A stretch of 42,075 nt of DNA from Chloroflexota bacterium (GTDB lineage: Bacteria > Chloroflexota > Dehalococcoidia > Lucifugimonadales > QGNO01): NCBI GenBank assembly GCA_003228195.2, contig QGNO01000015.1, forward strand, positions 1 through 42,075. Direction: 5' to 3'. Position 1 is the first letter of the stretch. Each line of letters starts with the position of its first letter. The notes under the pieces are model-generated. The model did not search any database. It was not told where the DNA came from and saw only the letters and a list, made by a program, of their open reading frames with translations. The translations under genes and the position numbers were made by a program. Shown one piece after another: positions 41,640-42,075 of this stretch.

Positions 41640-41964
41640 CCTTTTTAGCTATGAATAGGTCCCTTAAGGGGCAGCGTAATATTCGGACGGATCTGGGACT
41701 AGATAATTTCCCTGCCATTGCGGTTAAGTTTGAGAGAGCGATGGAATAGAGTGAGTGTCTTTTCCAGTTTGGAGAAGTTCTTGTTTCCCTTTTGAGGGAT
41801 TCCGACACGATCGAATACCCAATCGATGGCTACTGGATCCCAGTTGAGCCATTAGTTAAGGCATTCTTTCCCGTATTACAAACCGTTAGGGGAATTACAG
41901 TTTCGCCAATTAGTCCTATAGGACTAATTAAATCCTATAGGACTAATGTTAGTTAATTCTATTG
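41640..41964. other. Intergenic region of 325 bases after tRNA-Lys
   Basis: No supported gene. The minus strand has a 50-codon open stretch with NWDPVAIDWVFDRVGIPQKG but stops on both sides and no start codon, so it could be a gene remnant. The CCCTTAAGGG palindrome at about 41661 and the palindrome at 41909-41947 are the only structured elements. Confidence 0.6.
41909..41947. repeat. 20-bp perfect palindrome with partial tandem second copy
   Basis: ATTAGTCCTATAGGACTAAT (41909-41928) is its own reverse complement. Four bases later TCCTATAGGACTAAT (41933-41947) repeats its right three quarters. This is typical of a dimeric regulator binding site or of a transcription-stop-like element near the convergent or divergent gene ends; it lies 18 bases from the stop of the glycine-rich gene. 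Confidence 0.85.
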
Positions 41965-42075
41965 CTACCAGCGAGGGGTTCGATTTCCGCCGCCGCCACC
42001 ACTACGTCCGCCGCCGCCGCCGGCCCCCCCCCCGGCCCCACCTCCACCGCCATCCCCGCTGCCCGCGCCCCCGCC
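41965..42075 (-). CDS. C-terminus of a glycine-rich protein (probably RNA-binding, partial)
   Basis: The last 111 bases of the window are an open minus-strand frame ending at TAG 41965-41967. It encodes 36 residues, nearly all glycine with scattered Ala, Arg, Ser and Asp, ending GGGGGNRTPRW. Such tails follow an RRM domain in small cold-induced bacterial RNA-binding proteins, which is my guess; the domain itself is outside the window. The sequence is very GC-rich with a ten-base C run, so errors near the contig end are possible. Confidence 0.5.
   Translation of the reverse strand, partial: GGGAGSGDGGGGGAGGGAGGGGGRSGGGGGNRTPRW

Noticed and set aside
41575-41808. Minus-strand frame with GRVGFEPTTRGLKV crossing the tRNA
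   Set aside because: This is the well-known spurious translation of the antisense strand of a tRNA gene.
41700-41860. Minus-strand open stretch with DPVAIDWVFDRVGIP
   Set aside because: Bounded by stops on both sides, about 50 codons, no start codon; possible remnant but no support as a gene.
1-42075. CRISPR array, insertion sequence, rRNA operon
   Set aside because: No regularly spaced repeats, transposase frames or rRNA-like blocks were seen.

Overview
The window looks like a bacterial chromosome segment of moderate GC with densely packed genes. The gene repertoire (glycine/Thr-Pro-rich lipoprotein linkers, a double-hotdog MaoC-like protein, AAA+/VWA chaperone pair, standalone SelA, frequent TTG starts) suggests a marine Chloroflexota/Dehalococcoidia (SAR202-like) genome. 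This is inference from gene style; no taxonomic marker search was possible.

Region 1 (about 1-35.9 kb) is ordinary chromosome. It holds a zinc alcohol dehydrogenase broken by one in-frame TAA, a DUF971 protein, a 7Fe ferredoxin, gltX, a DUF4234 membrane protein, rluD-lspA, a threonine aldolase, an MFS exporter, rarA, an Smr protein and selA. A coaE-MoxR-Nudix-NorD/CbbO-like operon follows, then cinA, an epimerase and a sugar nucleotidyltransferase, rpsO-pnp-dapB-dapA, a riboflavin operon (dcd-ribD-ribE-ribBA-ribH), a SIMPL lipoprotein, lepB, an M19 dipeptidase, a MaoC-like hydratase, an AlkA-type glycosylase and two further MFS transporters.

Region 2 (about 35.9-41.6 kb) is an accessory island ending at a tRNA-Lys(UUU) gene. 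It contains an HTH antitoxin/MazF-like toxin pair with a repeat-studded promoter, a decayed GHKL-ATPase fragment, a terminase-small-subunit-like phage gene, and the most striking element of the window: two tandem cassettes, each a near-identical leader of about 200 nt followed by a paralogous protein of unknown function. The leader has the architecture of the SAM-I/SAM-IV riboswitch clan (GGCAACC/GGTGCC helix, loop-to-J3/4 pseudoknot, closing P1), a compensatory base-pair change between the two copies, a U-tract terminator competing with another hairpin, and a second switchable hairpin over the Shine-Dalgarno. A 51-codon gene with its own terminator and a secreted DUF1524 nuclease lipoprotein with a C-terminal helix-hairpin-helix domain follow.

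Region 3 (41.64-42.075 kb) has a 20-bp palindrome with a partial second copy, and the C-terminus of a glycine-rich, probably RNA-binding, protein running off the window on the minus strand.

All family calls come from reading motifs in the translated sequence. None was checked against a database.
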